Source: Thiomonas sp. (lineage in GTDB: Bacteria > Pseudomonadota > Gammaproteobacteria > Burkholderiales > Burkholderiaceae_C). Taken from it: 14,047 nt of DNA. This document shows positions 5,943 to 14,047 of this stretch, piece by piece. The stretch's first letter is position 1; each line of letters begins with the position of its first letter. The notes under the pieces are model-generated. The model saw nothing but the letters and a program-made list of their open reading frames with translations. It searched no databases and was not told the origin of the DNA. The stretch is from contig DAIDHU010000594.1 of NCBI GenBank assembly GCA_027451915.1, forward strand, positions 1 to 14,047. The letters are read 5' to 3'. The position numbers and the translations under genes are program-made.

Positions 5943-7313
5943 TCACTGCAGCATGAAGGTCTGGTATTCGAGCTTGCGAAACAGGCCCTGCAGCAGCACC
6001 AGGCCGAAGAACAGGGTGCACAGGATGGACACCGCGAAACCGTAGCCGTAGTAGTCCGATCCCAGGTGGATCGACACCAGGCTCAAGCTGAAGTTCAGAA
6101 CCGCCAGGACCGCGGTGATCATGACCAGCTCGCTGCGCCGGTCGAGGTAATAGAACACGTTCAGCACGGCCAGCAGCATGACCTGGAAGCTCGCGGCCAC
6201 CGCCTGCACCATGTAGAGCGGGGTATACAGCTCGCTGATGCCGATGAGCCGAAAGATCGAGGGCACGAAGGTGTAGAGGGTCAGCAAGGTCAGCGCCTGC
6301 ACTTTCAGGATCTGGTACAGCCCGTCCCGCACCACCTCCTGCATGCGTTCGCGAAACCCCACGATGGCGCCCAGCGTGCCCCCGCCGCGCACGGTCTTGT
6401 AGAACTCGTCGTACCACTCGACGAAGTCGGTCTCGAACTTGACCAGGAACACGGCCATGCCCGGTATCACCGAAAGATAGGCCAGGAACACCGGCAGGTC
6501 GTAGATGGTCGACGCGCGCAGCACGCCGATGATCGGGCGGGAGGTCCCGGGATCGAACCAGAACACCAGCTTGTCGATCCAGATCCCGAGGTTGTAGAGG
6601 GTTCCCCCGAGCAGCAGCGCGGTGTACATGCGCCCAGGCCGAAAGCATTCCAGGGTCAAGGCCGACTGCACCGGGAAATTGCGCAGCACCAGCCAGAGCA
6701 TCACCCCCCACATGACGAACTGCCCGCCCAGGAAGCCCGCCAGCAGCCCATCGATGCCCCATGGGCGCCCGCAGGACGCGAACACCACCGAGGCCCCGTA
6801 GCCCAGCGCGTACAGCAGCACGATGACGCGGTAGTTCTTGAGCCCGGACAGGAAAGCCGTGGTGATCCAAAGATTGCACAGCAAGGTGAAGCCCAGGACG
6901 ATCCAGACCCTGTAGAAAACATCCACGCCCTCAAAGCCCACCAGAGACAACACCAGGCCGAAGACTCCGGCCACGGCGGTGGTCACCAGCATGACTCCGA
7001 GGTAGGCCCCCCCGATACGCTCCTTGCGCTTCTCGAACAGGCGATCGGCCACCCAGCGGGTGAAACCCAGCTGCAGCCCGCCGGTCAGCACCAGGGACCC
7101 CATGATCAGATAGGTGACGGTGATCTGGAACTGCGTGATCAGCAGCCCCGGCGTGACCACCCCCAGGGAGATGATGCCGGTGGCCATCAGACCCAGGATG
7201 GAAAACACCCAGGGCCCGGAACTGATGATGGAGGCGTACAGGTAGGCCCTCAACAGTCCGAGGTAGGACTGCGTGCGCAGGAGCTTGCGCAGTTCGAATC
7301 CGATTCCGGCCAT
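5943..7313 (-). CDS. pelG: PelG, Pel polysaccharide inner-membrane transporter
   Basis: 456 aa, the same length as I recall for P. aeruginosa PelG. Polytopic inner-membrane protein with about 12 helices, related to polysaccharide flippases of the MOP superfamily. It is thought to move the Pel chain across the inner membrane while working with PelF, PelD and PelE. The N-terminus MAGIGFELRKLL is characteristic of PelG and sets the start at 7313. A longer frame from 7361 would overlap pelF and adds an unrelated segment. Long hydrophobic stretches occur throughout (for example 24-50, 57-80, 103-125, 135-155, 163-180, 188-210, 370-390 and 395-440), with a charged loop near 293-332. The start is 13 nt after the pelF stop, with GAGG overlapping that stop. 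It is the last gene of the pel set here. Confidence 0.95.
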   Translation of the reverse strand: MAGIGFELRKLLRTQSYLGLLRAYLYASIISSGPWVFSILGLMATGIISLGVVTPGLLITQFQITVTYLIMGSLVLTGGLQLGFTRWVADRLFEKRKERIGGAYLGVMLVTTAVAGVFGLVLSLVGFEGVDVFYRVWIVLGFTLLCNLWITTAFLSGLKNYRVIVLLYALGYGASVVFASCGRPWGIDGLLAGFLGGQFVMWGVMLWLVLRNFPVQSALTLECFRPGRMYTALLLGGTLYNLGIWIDKLVFWFDPGTSRPIIGVLRASTIYDLPVFLAYLSVIPGMAVFLVKFETDFVEWYDEFYKTVRGGGTLGAIVGFRERMQEVVRDGLYQILKVQALTLLTLYTFVPSIFRLIGISELYTPLYMVQAVAASFQVMLLAVLNVFYYLDRRSELVMITAVLAVLNFSLSLVSIHLGSDYYGYGFAVSILCTLFFGLVLLQGLFRKLEYQTFMLQ

Positions 7314-7326
7314 CGCGTCTGCTGCC

Positions 7327-9033
7327 TCAGCCGGCGCTCGGCCATGCGGTGTCGGGAGCACCGATGTCCAGATCCAGGGCTTCGAAGGCCTGCGCTGTCT
7401 CGAGCTCGTCGGCTTCGCCGCGCATCGGCTCGCCCCGCAGCACCGTGGCCAGCGCCCCCACCTGGTCGCGCTGCCCGGAGGCGCGCGCCACGCTGCGCTC
7501 CAGGGCGTCCTGGTACACCGAACGGTACAAGTCGAACATCAGTTCCTGCGTGTAGTAGCGCTCGACCCGCGCCACGGCCGCGGCGCTGGCCGCCTTCCAG
7601 CGCTCGGGGTCGCCCAGCAGCGCGGCGCACTCCACACCCAGCGACTGCGCGTCGGCGATGCCCACGAGCTGCCCGGCGGCCCCCAGCGCCTCGTCTTCGG
7701 GGCCGAGGCCCAGCAGCAACTGGCGGCACGAGCCCACATCGGTGGTCACCGCGGGCACCCCGGCCGCGAATCCTTCCAGCAGCACCAGGGGCAGGCCTTC
7801 GCTGATCGAGGACAACACGACCAGACCCACCTTCGGCAGCAGCTCCGCGGTGCGCTGAAAGCCCAGAAAGCGCAGGTTGTCGCCAAGCTGCAGGCTTTCC
7901 GCCAGTTCCCGGCACTCGCGCACATAGTCCGGATCCTCGTCCTGCGGTCCGGCGATCCAGCCCTCGATGGTCGGCAGCCGGTTGCGCGCCACGCGCACGG
8001 CACGAATGAAGGTCTTCACATCCTTGATGGGCACGACGCGCCCGATCAGGCACATGACCGCGGGCGCCTGCGCGGGCCGCGCGGCCCGAGCGGCAGCATA
8101 GGCCTGCAGGTCGACGCCGTTGGGAATCGAGCAGGTCGTCACCGGATCCGCGCCATCGGCGATCTGACGGATTCGGTTGGCCTCGTACAAGGACACCACC
8201 GGATCGGCGCTGTCGTAGCACATGCGACCGAGGGACTCGAACAGACGAATCCACAGTTGGCGCAAATACCCGGCATCGCCGGCGTTGCGCTCCAGCATGG
8301 GGGTGTTGTCGCTGATCCAGGTCGACGAGAACAGCTCGATGCGCCGTTCCTTGGTGTAGATCCCATGCTCCGACAGGATCAGGGGCTTGTCGTGCATGCG
8401 CGAGAGGATGGCGCCGAGGTAGCCCGCGTAGCCCGTGGACACGCTGTGGTACACGGTGGCCGCGGGCAGCTGGCGCGCCAGTTCGGCGAGGGTCCAGATC
8501 GGCGTATGCATGGTCCGCACGGTCCAGAAATAGTCCACGAAGGAAGGGTCCGTGCAACGCGACTCGTATTCGCTGGCGATGTAGGACCAGGAGTCGCCCG
8601 AATGCAGGAAATAGCCCAGGTCGAGCTTGTCGCCCATGGCCTCCAGGCCGCGGCGAAGCAGCTCCGAGCGGCTGTCGCGATCCTGCCCCTCGCGCAGCAG
8701 GACATGCAGGCTGTCCACCAGGTCCGCGGTGGCCGGATCGCCTCGCCGCTGCACGGGCTCGGGCAGCAGGGTCTGGCTGAACAGGTAGTGGTGGGTGATG
8801 GCGACGACGTTGTCGGGCACCTGGTAGCGCGGCTTGCCGTAGTCCTGTTCACGCGCACCGATGAACACGATGTGGAAACGCAGATGCGCGAACCCGCGAA
8901 CCATCTGGTGCACCCAGCTCGACACGCCGCCGGCCACGTAGGGGTAGGTTCCCTCCAGCAAGAGCATGACATCCACCAGGCTCGGCGCCTCGTAGCCCTG
9001 CGGCTGCGTGTCCACGAAATCCACACGGCTCAT
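7327..9033 (-). CDS. pelF: PelF, Pel polysaccharide glycosyltransferase (GT4)
   Basis: 568 aa, cytosolic GT-B fold glycosyltransferase that polymerises the N-acetylhexosamine-rich Pel chain from a UDP-sugar. Family marks are LLLEGTYPYVAGGVSSWVHQ (25-44), the PelF-type SEHGIYTKERRIE (221-233), the donor-binding Arg332 and Lys337 in IGRVVPIKD, and the EX7E pair Glu412/Glu420 in SEGLPLVLLEG. The P. aeruginosa protein is about 507 aa. The difference here is a C-terminal tail of about 50 residues after position 515, rich in acidic residues and Ala and without an obvious fold. The ATG overlaps the pelE stop (ATGA), and GGAG lies 7 nt upstream. Activity depends on the PelD-PelE-PelG membrane complex encoded alongside. 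Confidence 0.95.
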   Translation of the reverse strand: MSRVDFVDTQPQGYEAPSLVDVMLLLEGTYPYVAGGVSSWVHQMVRGFAHLRFHIVFIGAREQDYGKPRYQVPDNVVAITHHYLFSQTLLPEPVQRRGDPATADLVDSLHVLLREGQDRDSRSELLRRGLEAMGDKLDLGYFLHSGDSWSYIASEYESRCTDPSFVDYFWTVRTMHTPIWTLAELARQLPAATVYHSVSTGYAGYLGAILSRMHDKPLILSEHGIYTKERRIELFSSTWISDNTPMLERNAGDAGYLRQLWIRLFESLGRMCYDSADPVVSLYEANRIRQIADGADPVTTCSIPNGVDLQAYAAARAARPAQAPAVMCLIGRVVPIKDVKTFIRAVRVARNRLPTIEGWIAGPQDEDPDYVRECRELAESLQLGDNLRFLGFQRTAELLPKVGLVVLSSISEGLPLVLLEGFAAGVPAVTTDVGSCRQLLLGLGPEDEALGAAGQLVGIADAQSLGVECAALLGDPERWKAASAAAVARVERYYTQELMFDLYRSVYQDALERSVARASGQRDQVGALATVLRGEPMRGEADELETAQAFEALDLDIGAPDTAWPSAG

Positions 9034-10130
9034 GTTCCCGCTCCCGCCCTCCAGGTGGAATCCAGCGCGCCATCGGGCGCCTTCGGCGCCGGGCTGCCGC
9101 CCGTGCGGCCCTTCCAGAGCCGCACCACCGGACGCAGGCGCGGCGCGACCTGAGACACGTCCAGGGGCAGCAGACTGTGCGCGACCTGATCGTAGCGCCT
9201 CGCCATCCACTCGATTTCCGCCGCGTAGGGTCGCCACAGCGTCGGCGCCGCGCCCTGCGCGGCGAGCTCGTCCAGGGCGGCTCTGGCCGCATCCATGCGC
9301 TGCGTGGCCAGCGAAAGCCGCAGCACCATCAGACGCAGCCCGGTGTCGCGCGGCATCGCACGCAGCGCCAGCTCGCAGTGCTCGAGGGCCTGCTCCAGCG
9401 CGAACACCCGGAGGTCCCCCTGGGCCAGCCCCTGGTAGATGAATTCCATGTGCATCTCGGCCACCCGCCGCGCCGTGCGCCCGAGCTGGTCCGGGGGTGC
9501 CCCCGCGGCCTGGGCCTGCCTGAGCTCGCGCGTGGCCGCCTGCAGGGAATCCGTGAGCCGATGCTCCCATTCGCTGCCGATGCCGTAGGCCAGCAGCCGG
9601 ATCTCCTCGTTGGGATCGCTGAGCAAATGGCGCATCACCGGCAGCGCCAGCCGGGGAGGCATCTCGCGCAGAGCCAGCACCGCGCGAATTCGCCGCTGCG
9701 CGGGTTGGCTCTGGTCGCGCGCGATGCTGGCCATCTGGCCCGCCGGCATCTCCTGGCGCATCGCCTCATCCGGTTGCGCGATGGAAAACACATCCAGGCG
9801 CGGAGCCGATCGCAGCGCCTCCGGCTGGGCCTCCCGCAAGGGCCGCGCATGCGCGAGGCGAATGGCGATGAGCAGCCCCGGGGCACCGACCAGCGGCATG
9901 AACAAGGCCGGCAACCCGAGCAGGCTCAGCGCGAGCCCGCGAGGCTCGCGGCAAGAAGCGGGCAGCCAGGCCGACAGGGTCAGCGCCGAGAGCAGCGCCG
10001 CGACGCCATGCAGCGCCCAGAACACCAGCAGAGGCTGCGCGACCGGCCCGCGGAGCAGGATCCACAAAGCCCCGGCATCCAGTGCCAGCGGCAGGGGCCG
10101 CAGCCAGGGAAGGACTCCGGAGACCCTCAA
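9030..10130 (-). CDS. pelE: PelE, inner-membrane component of the Pel synthase complex
   Basis: 366 aa from a TTG start (P. aeruginosa PelE is about 329). Two or three hydrophobic segments (about 12-28, 33-56 and 66-91) are followed by a soluble helical domain (about 110-345) with TPR/HEAT-like pairs such as AQRRIRAVLALREMP, FALEQALEHCELALRAMP and MDAARAALDELA. PelE is known to bind PelD and help hold PelF and PelG at the membrane. No ATG or GTG fits the N-terminus. TTG 10130 overlaps the pelD stop (TTGA) and has GGAG 7 nt upstream, so it is the best start. The stop overlaps the pelF ATG by 4 nt. Assignment rests on position, length and topology more than on sequence motifs, since PelE is poorly conserved. 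Confidence 0.87.
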   Translation of the reverse strand: MRVSGVLPWLRPLPLALDAGALWILLRGPVAQPLLVFWALHGVAALLSALTLSAWLPASCREPRGLALSLLGLPALFMPLVGAPGLLIAIRLAHARPLREAQPEALRSAPRLDVFSIAQPDEAMRQEMPAGQMASIARDQSQPAQRRIRAVLALREMPPRLALPVMRHLLSDPNEEIRLLAYGIGSEWEHRLTDSLQAATRELRQAQAAGAPPDQLGRTARRVAEMHMEFIYQGLAQGDLRVFALEQALEHCELALRAMPRDTGLRLMVLRLSLATQRMDAARAALDELAAQGAAPTLWRPYAAEIEWMARRYDQVAHSLLPLDVSQVAPRLRPVVRLWKGRTGGSPAPKAPDGALDSTWRAGAGT

Positions 10131-11650
10131 CTTCCCTCTCCCGGCTGCGCTTGCCGCTCGGCTTGCGGGGCCCCGCCGGCGGAGGATCCGAGCACCGATT
10201 CCACCATGCCGCGAAGCTGGCCCAAGCCATCCGCCCCCTGCACCGGAACCACCTCCAGGCTCAAGGCGTCGGCTTGAGGCCAGTTGTCGCGCGCTGCGAT
10301 CTGCCGCGACAGCTCGAACATGTCGCGCCGGTACTGGGCCAGCGCGGCGACGCTGTACAAAGGAAGCAGCACGACCAGCACGACCCGCGATGTCTCTCCC
10401 CCGAAGGTCCAGGTGGAGCTGTTCAGCGGCTGGTTGGCGGAGAACTCCGCAAGCTCCTCGGGGCCCAGCCAGTCCGCGCCCGTCCAGACCACGCAATAGC
10501 TGCGCAGGCGAGACTGCGCATGCAGGCGGCTGAGTTGCGCCCATTCCTGCTGCAGGCCGATCGGTGCCTGCTCCCAGGCGGCGCGGAATTCGGCCACGCC
10601 CGACTCGAGCAGGGAGAAGTCGAGGTAGGAGGCGCACAGGACCTGCAGCCTCTGCAGGTTCTGCTCCTCGAAGGACATGAAGGGCATCGAATGCACCGCC
10701 AGCACGGCATCCACTTCGCCCGTCTCGGCCAGGCGCAGGGGTGCCGCGAAGACCCAGACGCTTTGCCCAGCGTCGCTGGCTCGTTCCTGCGCGACATGCA
10801 CGGCTTCTCGGGTCTGCAGCGCACGCTGGATCAGAGGATGGCCCGCATCGAAGCTGGGCAGCTCCTGGCCCAGGGCATGCCCCAGGCGCCAGTGCCCGGC
10901 CACCGCGGCGCGACCGCGCCCGCGCCGCGGCTCGAGCACGAACACGCCGGCCTCCAGCAACCTGCACGACTGGCTCAGCAGCAGAAGGAACGCGTCGGGA
11001 TCGGGCAGCGGCCGCTGCGCACGGGCCCCGGGGCGCCGCGCATTGCCGACGGAGAACGCGAAAATCCTGCGCAAGTCCAGCAGCGCGTCGCGCAAGGTCA
11101 CCGGGCGGTCGATGAGCTCCTGTTCCAACGAGGCCAGGGATTCCTTGACGATGAACAGGCGCCGCTTCGTGCGCTCCAGTCTGGCCCCGAGATCCAGGGC
11201 CAGGGCCCGCTGCAGGGCCTCCCGTCGCAGCATCACGCTGCCGAACTCGCCGAGCACCAGGGTCACCAGTACGCCGCCCAGAAAAAACTCGGAGGGGAAG
11301 GCGGCCGCCATGGGCACGCCGAACAGGCGCGGTGCCAGACTCCAGAAGGCGGCGTACAGCCCCGCCCCCACCATTCCCGCGGCGGCGCCGTAGCGAACGG
11401 CGACAAGCCATGGCCCCAGCCAGATCCAGGGGAAGGCCGCGTGCAGGCCCAGCGGGTCCTCCGGCCGCAGCCTCCAGCTCAGCGCGAGAATGGCCGTGGG
11501 CAGGAGCACGCGCTCGATCACGGCCAGACGCGACCAGGGGCCGGCGCCGCGGCCCGCCTCCAGCCACGCATCCTTGCGGCGCAAGGTCCGCAGCGTGAAC
11601 TCGCGCAGCATCGCACCGATTCCCATGGGGCCGCTCCGGCTCAGGCTCAT
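10127..11650 (-). CDS. pelD: PelD, inner-membrane receptor-type regulator of Pel synthesis
   Basis: 507 aa (P. aeruginosa PelD about 455). Four hydrophobic segments (about 44-60, 72-87, 89-107 and 121-141) lead into a coiled-coil-like stretch (about 143-180, ending RPVTLRDAL), then a GAF domain (about 190-348) and a degenerate GGDEF-like domain (about 355-485, remnant FGGET at 416-420). In P. aeruginosa this protein binds c-di-GMP through an RxxD site in the GGDEF-like domain and thereby switches on Pel synthesis. Here no RxxD occurs anywhere in residues 355-507, and the expected place reads PLNSST. The domain order and neighbours leave the PelD assignment firm, but c-di-GMP control is doubtful. 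The ATG overlaps the pelC stop (ATGA) without its own Shine-Dalgarno, so translation is probably coupled. Confidence 0.92.
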   Translation of the reverse strand: MSLSRSGPMGIGAMLREFTLRTLRRKDAWLEAGRGAGPWSRLAVIERVLLPTAILALSWRLRPEDPLGLHAAFPWIWLGPWLVAVRYGAAAGMVGAGLYAAFWSLAPRLFGVPMAAAFPSEFFLGGVLVTLVLGEFGSVMLRREALQRALALDLGARLERTKRRLFIVKESLASLEQELIDRPVTLRDALLDLRRIFAFSVGNARRPGARAQRPLPDPDAFLLLLSQSCRLLEAGVFVLEPRRGRGRAAVAGHWRLGHALGQELPSFDAGHPLIQRALQTREAVHVAQERASDAGQSVWVFAAPLRLAETGEVDAVLAVHSMPFMSFEEQNLQRLQVLCASYLDFSLLESGVAEFRAAWEQAPIGLQQEWAQLSRLHAQSRLRSYCVVWTGADWLGPEELAEFSANQPLNSSTWTFGGETSRVVLVVLLPLYSVAALAQYRRDMFELSRQIAARDNWPQADALSLEVVPVQGADGLGQLRGMVESVLGSSAGGAPQAERQAQPGEGS

Positions 11651-12228
11651 GGCGCGGAATGCGGCGGCCGCGCCGTGTCGGGCACCACCCGCAGCCCCTT
11701 CAGCAGCGCCTGGATCTGCGCCTGGCCCACGGCGGCCAGCGACTGATAGCCCCAGCCCGAGCGCGCGCCGCTGGCACTCCACACCACGCGGCCATCGGCC
11801 ACGTCGCGCAACTCCAGCACCACGCCCACGGCCGGCTCGCTGTCCACGCCGGTCTTGTAGCGCCACTCGGTCACACTGCCGCCCAGCGCATAGCGCGCGC
11901 CCTGGCGCCGCGCCCACTGCAAGGCCTGCCGAGGACTCGGGGCCGGCGAGGCACTCAGCAGATCGGTCTCGGGCCGGGGATAGCTCAGGACCTCGCGCAG
12001 CCCCTGCTGGCGCAGCAGGGACACGGTGATCGCCTGCGCGCGCCGCGCCGCCAGCGGCACGTCGGTCAAGTTGGCGAAGGGCAGCACCGCCAGCCTTTCA
12101 CCGGCGCCCAGCGCGGGGGAGCTGGAGGACACGGTGGCGACGGCGCAGCCGCCCAGCAGCAGCAGGGCCGGCACGACCAGCATGGCCAGCCATGCGAGGG
12201 GACGGCGGAGCAAGAGGATTCGCGACAT
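11647..12228 (-). CDS. pelC: PelC, periplasmic outer-membrane lipoprotein of Pel export
   Basis: 193 aa (P. aeruginosa PelC about 172). The signal peptide starts MSRILLLRR, has a long hydrophobic core, and ends in a lipobox LGGC with the lipidated Cys28. The mature part starts with a Ser-rich linker and continues with ERLAVLPFANLTDVPLAARRAQAITVSLL, the fold seen in lipoproteins that gather as rings under the outer membrane. PelC is known to form a dodecameric funnel that guides the cationic Pel chain to PelB. GGGAGA at 12234-12239 lies 5 nt before the ATG. The gene starts 37 nt after the pelB stop and overlaps pelD by 4 nt. Confidence 0.9.
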   Translation of the reverse strand: MSRILLLRRPLAWLAMLVVPALLLLGGCAVATVSSSSPALGAGERLAVLPFANLTDVPLAARRAQAITVSLLRQQGLREVLSYPRPETDLLSASPAPSPRQALQWARRQGARYALGGSVTEWRYKTGVDSEPAVGVVLELRDVADGRVVWSASGARSGWGYQSLAAVGQAQIQALLKGLRVVPDTARPPHSAP

Positions 12229-12233
12229 GACAG

Positions 12234-12239
12234 TCTCCC
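12234..12239 (-). promoter_or_regulatory. Ribosome binding site of pelC
   Basis: On the minus strand GGGAGA precedes ATG 12228 by 5 nt, in the 37-nt pelB-pelC gap. This is the largest gap inside the visible pel operon, and no promoter or terminator was recognised in it. Confidence 0.65.
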
Positions 12240-12265
12240 GATATTGTCAAACTCAAGGCGTCTAG

Positions 12266-14047
12266 CTAGCGACCAAACCACATGCGGTATTGCAAGGTCC
12301 ATTGAAGGCTCTGCCCCGAAGCATCGCGCACGCGCTGGTAGCCCAGGGCGAGCTGATCGCCGCCCAGCAACGGCCCGCGCACGCCGGCGTCCACGTTGCT
12401 GGTCAGGCCCAAGGTACGCGATTGCAGCAGGTCGAATTCGCCATACGGCATCCAGCGCCCGGCGTAGCCCCGCGCATGGTCCATGCCCAGGCCGATCCCG
12501 ACCCCGAAGGCGCTGTCGCTGATCGGCATGAAAAAGCTCGCACTCGGCACGGCCGCGCCGGGAACCAGTCCGGCGTAGGCCGGCAATCGCAGTCCGGCCA
12601 CCGTGGTGAAGTCCTGCTGGTAGCCGAGAAGCTTGAGTTGCACGTCGGGCTCGCCCAGCCGGAGTCGCAGCCCGATCTGGGCCTGCAGCGCGCGCCCGCT
12701 GCCCAGCGCCTGGCCCGAGCGCGTGCGGTAGCGCATGCCCGCCGCCGTGAGGCTGGCCCATATGCGCCCGAAATCGCGCCGCAGGCGCAGTTGCAGCCGG
12801 TCGCGCTCGCCGGCCACCAGCAGCGCGGCGGATTCGTCGGCGACGGCGTTGCGCTCGAGCTGGATGCGGCTGTCGATCGCCCAGGGCAGGCGCGCGGAGG
12901 CTTCGAGCTTCCAGCCCTGCGCCAGGCCCACGGCGCGGTTGCGCGTCCACGTCAAACCCAGACTGCGGCGCCCTGCCCGCCAACGCAAGCCCAGGCCCGC
13001 CTCGCTCCACAGCCCCGGCAGGCCGACCAGGGTAGACGCGTCGGCGCTGCCCAGGGACTGGCGCGCGGCATCGAGGTCCAGGCTCCAGTTGCGGTCCACC
13101 TGCCCATGCAGGCTGGCCCGCGGGCCGCGACGCACCACATTGCCGACCCGCAGGTCCTGCCATTGCAGGCCCGCCGTGCTGGCCAGCGCGAGTTCACGGG
13201 CGGCGGTCTGCGCTTGCAGGGCGCGCAGCCGCGGGGAATCCTGCCCGGAACGCGCGGCCCGCTCCAGCAAGGCCTGCGCCAGGCGCAGCGAGCGTCCCGC
13301 CTGTCCAGCCGCCTGCTCGGCCTGCGCCAGGTCCGGCGCTGGCAGCGCCGCGGCTCCCGCGCCGCGCAGATCCCGCGCGATCGCCGGGGCGTCCCGGGAG
13401 CCCAGGTCGAGTTGCAACTGCAGGGACTGACGCGCCGGCGCCGACAGCGCCTGGTGCGCCAGCCACCAACGCGCCGCCGAGCGGGTGTCGAGGCCCGCCA
13501 GCCAGTCGGCGATCGCCGCGTCGACGCTCCTGCGCTGCCGCGGGGTGAGCGAGCCGCGCTGCAGGCGCGCGCGCAGGGCCCCGAGCAGGCCGCGCTGCCC
13601 CGAGGCGCCGAGATAGCGCCGCGACAGGCGCAGTCGCGCGATCAGCCCGCGCAAATCGGCATCGGCTTGCGCGGGCCCTGCGCGCGGCCCCCGCGAGGGG
13701 CCCGACAGCAGCGCCCAGGCACGATCCCAGGCCAGGCCGGCGCGACGCGCGTCGCCCACCTGCTGCCACAAATCGCCGTAGTCCAGCAGCCACAACGCAT
13801 CCGAGGCATGGGCGGGATACAGGCGCTGCGCGTAGCCCAGCGCCGCGCGCGAATCCCCGAGGGCCTGCGCCGCCGCCAGCGAAACCTCCAGGCCCTCGGG
13901 GCTTTGACGCAAGGCGGGGGCGAAGGCGGGGAAATGACCCCGCAGGCAGGCTCGGTCGGCCGCGTCGATGCAGATCCAGAGCAGGCCGATCTCATAGCCG
14001 CGGTCGCCGGGGGCCAGGCGCAGGGCCTGCTCCTGGTCGGCCAGCGC
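12266..14047 (-). CDS. pelB: PelB, outer-membrane porin with TPR scaffold (3' part, runs off the window)
   Basis: The last 593 residues are present. The frame is open from base 14047, where the first full codon begins, to the TAG at 12266. The full P. aeruginosa protein is about 1190 aa, so roughly half is missing. Residues 1 to about 285 of the visible part are helical and Ala/Leu/Arg-rich TPR-like repeats (for example QALRLAPGDRGYE and ALGYAQRLYP). From about 290 the sequence alternates in beta-strand style (LQWQDLRVG, SLHGQVDRNWSLDLD, WKLEASARLPW, SLQWTLQYRMWFGR) and ends in an aromatic-rich strand, as expected of an outer-membrane barrel. PelB binds PelA through its TPRs and exports Pel through the barrel. 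An apparent start near 13912 is only an internal TTG. The pelA gene should lie further right. Confidence 0.92.
   Translation of the reverse strand, partial: ALADQEQALRLAPGDRGYEIGLLWICIDAADRACLRGHFPAFAPALRQSPEGLEVSLAAAQALGDSRAALGYAQRLYPAHASDALWLLDYGDLWQQVGDARRAGLAWDRAWALLSGPSRGPRAGPAQADADLRGLIARLRLSRRYLGASGQRGLLGALRARLQRGSLTPRQRRSVDAAIADWLAGLDTRSAARWWLAHQALSAPARQSLQLQLDLGSRDAPAIARDLRGAGAAALPAPDLAQAEQAAGQAGRSLRLAQALLERAARSGQDSPRLRALQAQTAARELALASTAGLQWQDLRVGNVVRRGPRASLHGQVDRNWSLDLDAARQSLGSADASTLVGLPGLWSEAGLGLRWRAGRRSLGLTWTRNRAVGLAQGWKLEASARLPWAIDSRIQLERNAVADESAALLVAGERDRLQLRLRRDFGRIWASLTAAGMRYRTRSGQALGSGRALQAQIGLRLRLGEPDVQLKLLGYQQDFTTVAGLRLPAYAGLVPGAAVPSASFFMPISDSAFGVGIGLGMDHARGYAGRWMPYGEFDLLQSRTLGLTSNVDAGVRGPLLGGDQLALGYQRVRDASGQSLQWTLQYRMWFGR

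Noticed and set aside
7314..7361. Upstream start for pelG at 7361
   Set aside because: It would overlap the pelF end by about 35 nt, and PelG proteins typically begin MAGIGFEL, which matches ATG 7313.
5898..7805. Long plus-strand open frame (635 codons) opposite pelG and pelF
   Set aside because: The translation is Gln/His/Gly/Arg-rich without family motifs, as expected from the antisense of GC-biased genes. PelG and PelF on the other strand are clear.
10772..10783. RASD at PelD residues 290-293 as the c-di-GMP RxxD site
   Set aside because: It lies in the GAF region, far from the GGDEF remnant where the known site sits, so it is not the equivalent position.
9030..11567. One long minus-strand frame of 845 codons as a single gene
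   Set aside because: Only the part from 10130 down is PelE. The part above is a shadow of pelD in another frame, and pelD has recognisable membrane, GAF and GGDEF-like regions.

Overview
The window reads as ordinary chromosomal DNA from a GC-rich Gram-negative proteobacterium, most likely a betaproteobacterium (Burkholderiales-like). That placement is inferred from the very high GC at third codon positions, the SCO and Pel proteins, and gene order. No rRNA, tRNA or marker gene fixes the taxon. There is no tRNA, insertion sequence, phage gene or CRISPR array.

Positions 1-318 precede the first gene. The part around 180-300 is strikingly AT-rich and carries three copies of the octamer CTTGCAAC. 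From 319 to 4412 runs a compact plus-strand unit: a MetC-type PLP C-S lyase, a periplasmic cystine-binding protein (TcyJ/FliY type), its permease (TcyL type), its ATPase (TcyN type) and a DecR-type Lrp/AsnC regulator. Spacings are 3-31 nt. Together these can import cystine, split sulfur amino acids to thiol/sulfide, pyruvate and ammonia, and sense cysteine. This resembles the enterobacterial tcyJ-dcyD-tcyL-tcyN locus, but with a MetC-fold lyase instead of D-cysteine desulfhydrase and with its own DecR-like regulator. A UPF0126/TRIC-family membrane protein (YicG type, 4442-5077) follows 29 nt later.

A perfect 18-bp palindrome at 5095-5112 separates that gene from a membrane-anchored SCO/SenC copper protein (5162-5926). 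The SCO gene meets the next block convergently across 16 nt.

From 5943 to the right edge, everything is on the minus strand: pelB (3' part, running off the window), pelC, pelD, pelE, pelF and pelG, in that transcription order. This is the Pel exopolysaccharide (biofilm matrix) synthesis and export machinery. PelF is the glycosyltransferase. PelD, PelE and PelG form its inner-membrane complex. PelC is the periplasmic lipoprotein ring. PelB is the TPR scaffold plus outer-membrane barrel. Genes C/D and E/F overlap by 4 nt, and D/E overlap by 4 nt through a TTG start. The pelA gene and the operon promoter must lie to the right of the window if present.

I see no wholly new system. The points most worth checking are the apparent loss of the RxxD c-di-GMP site in PelD, the phased CTTGCAAC octamers ahead of the cystine operon, and the in-frame 12-bp tandem repeat that multiplies start codons in the cystine ATPase gene.
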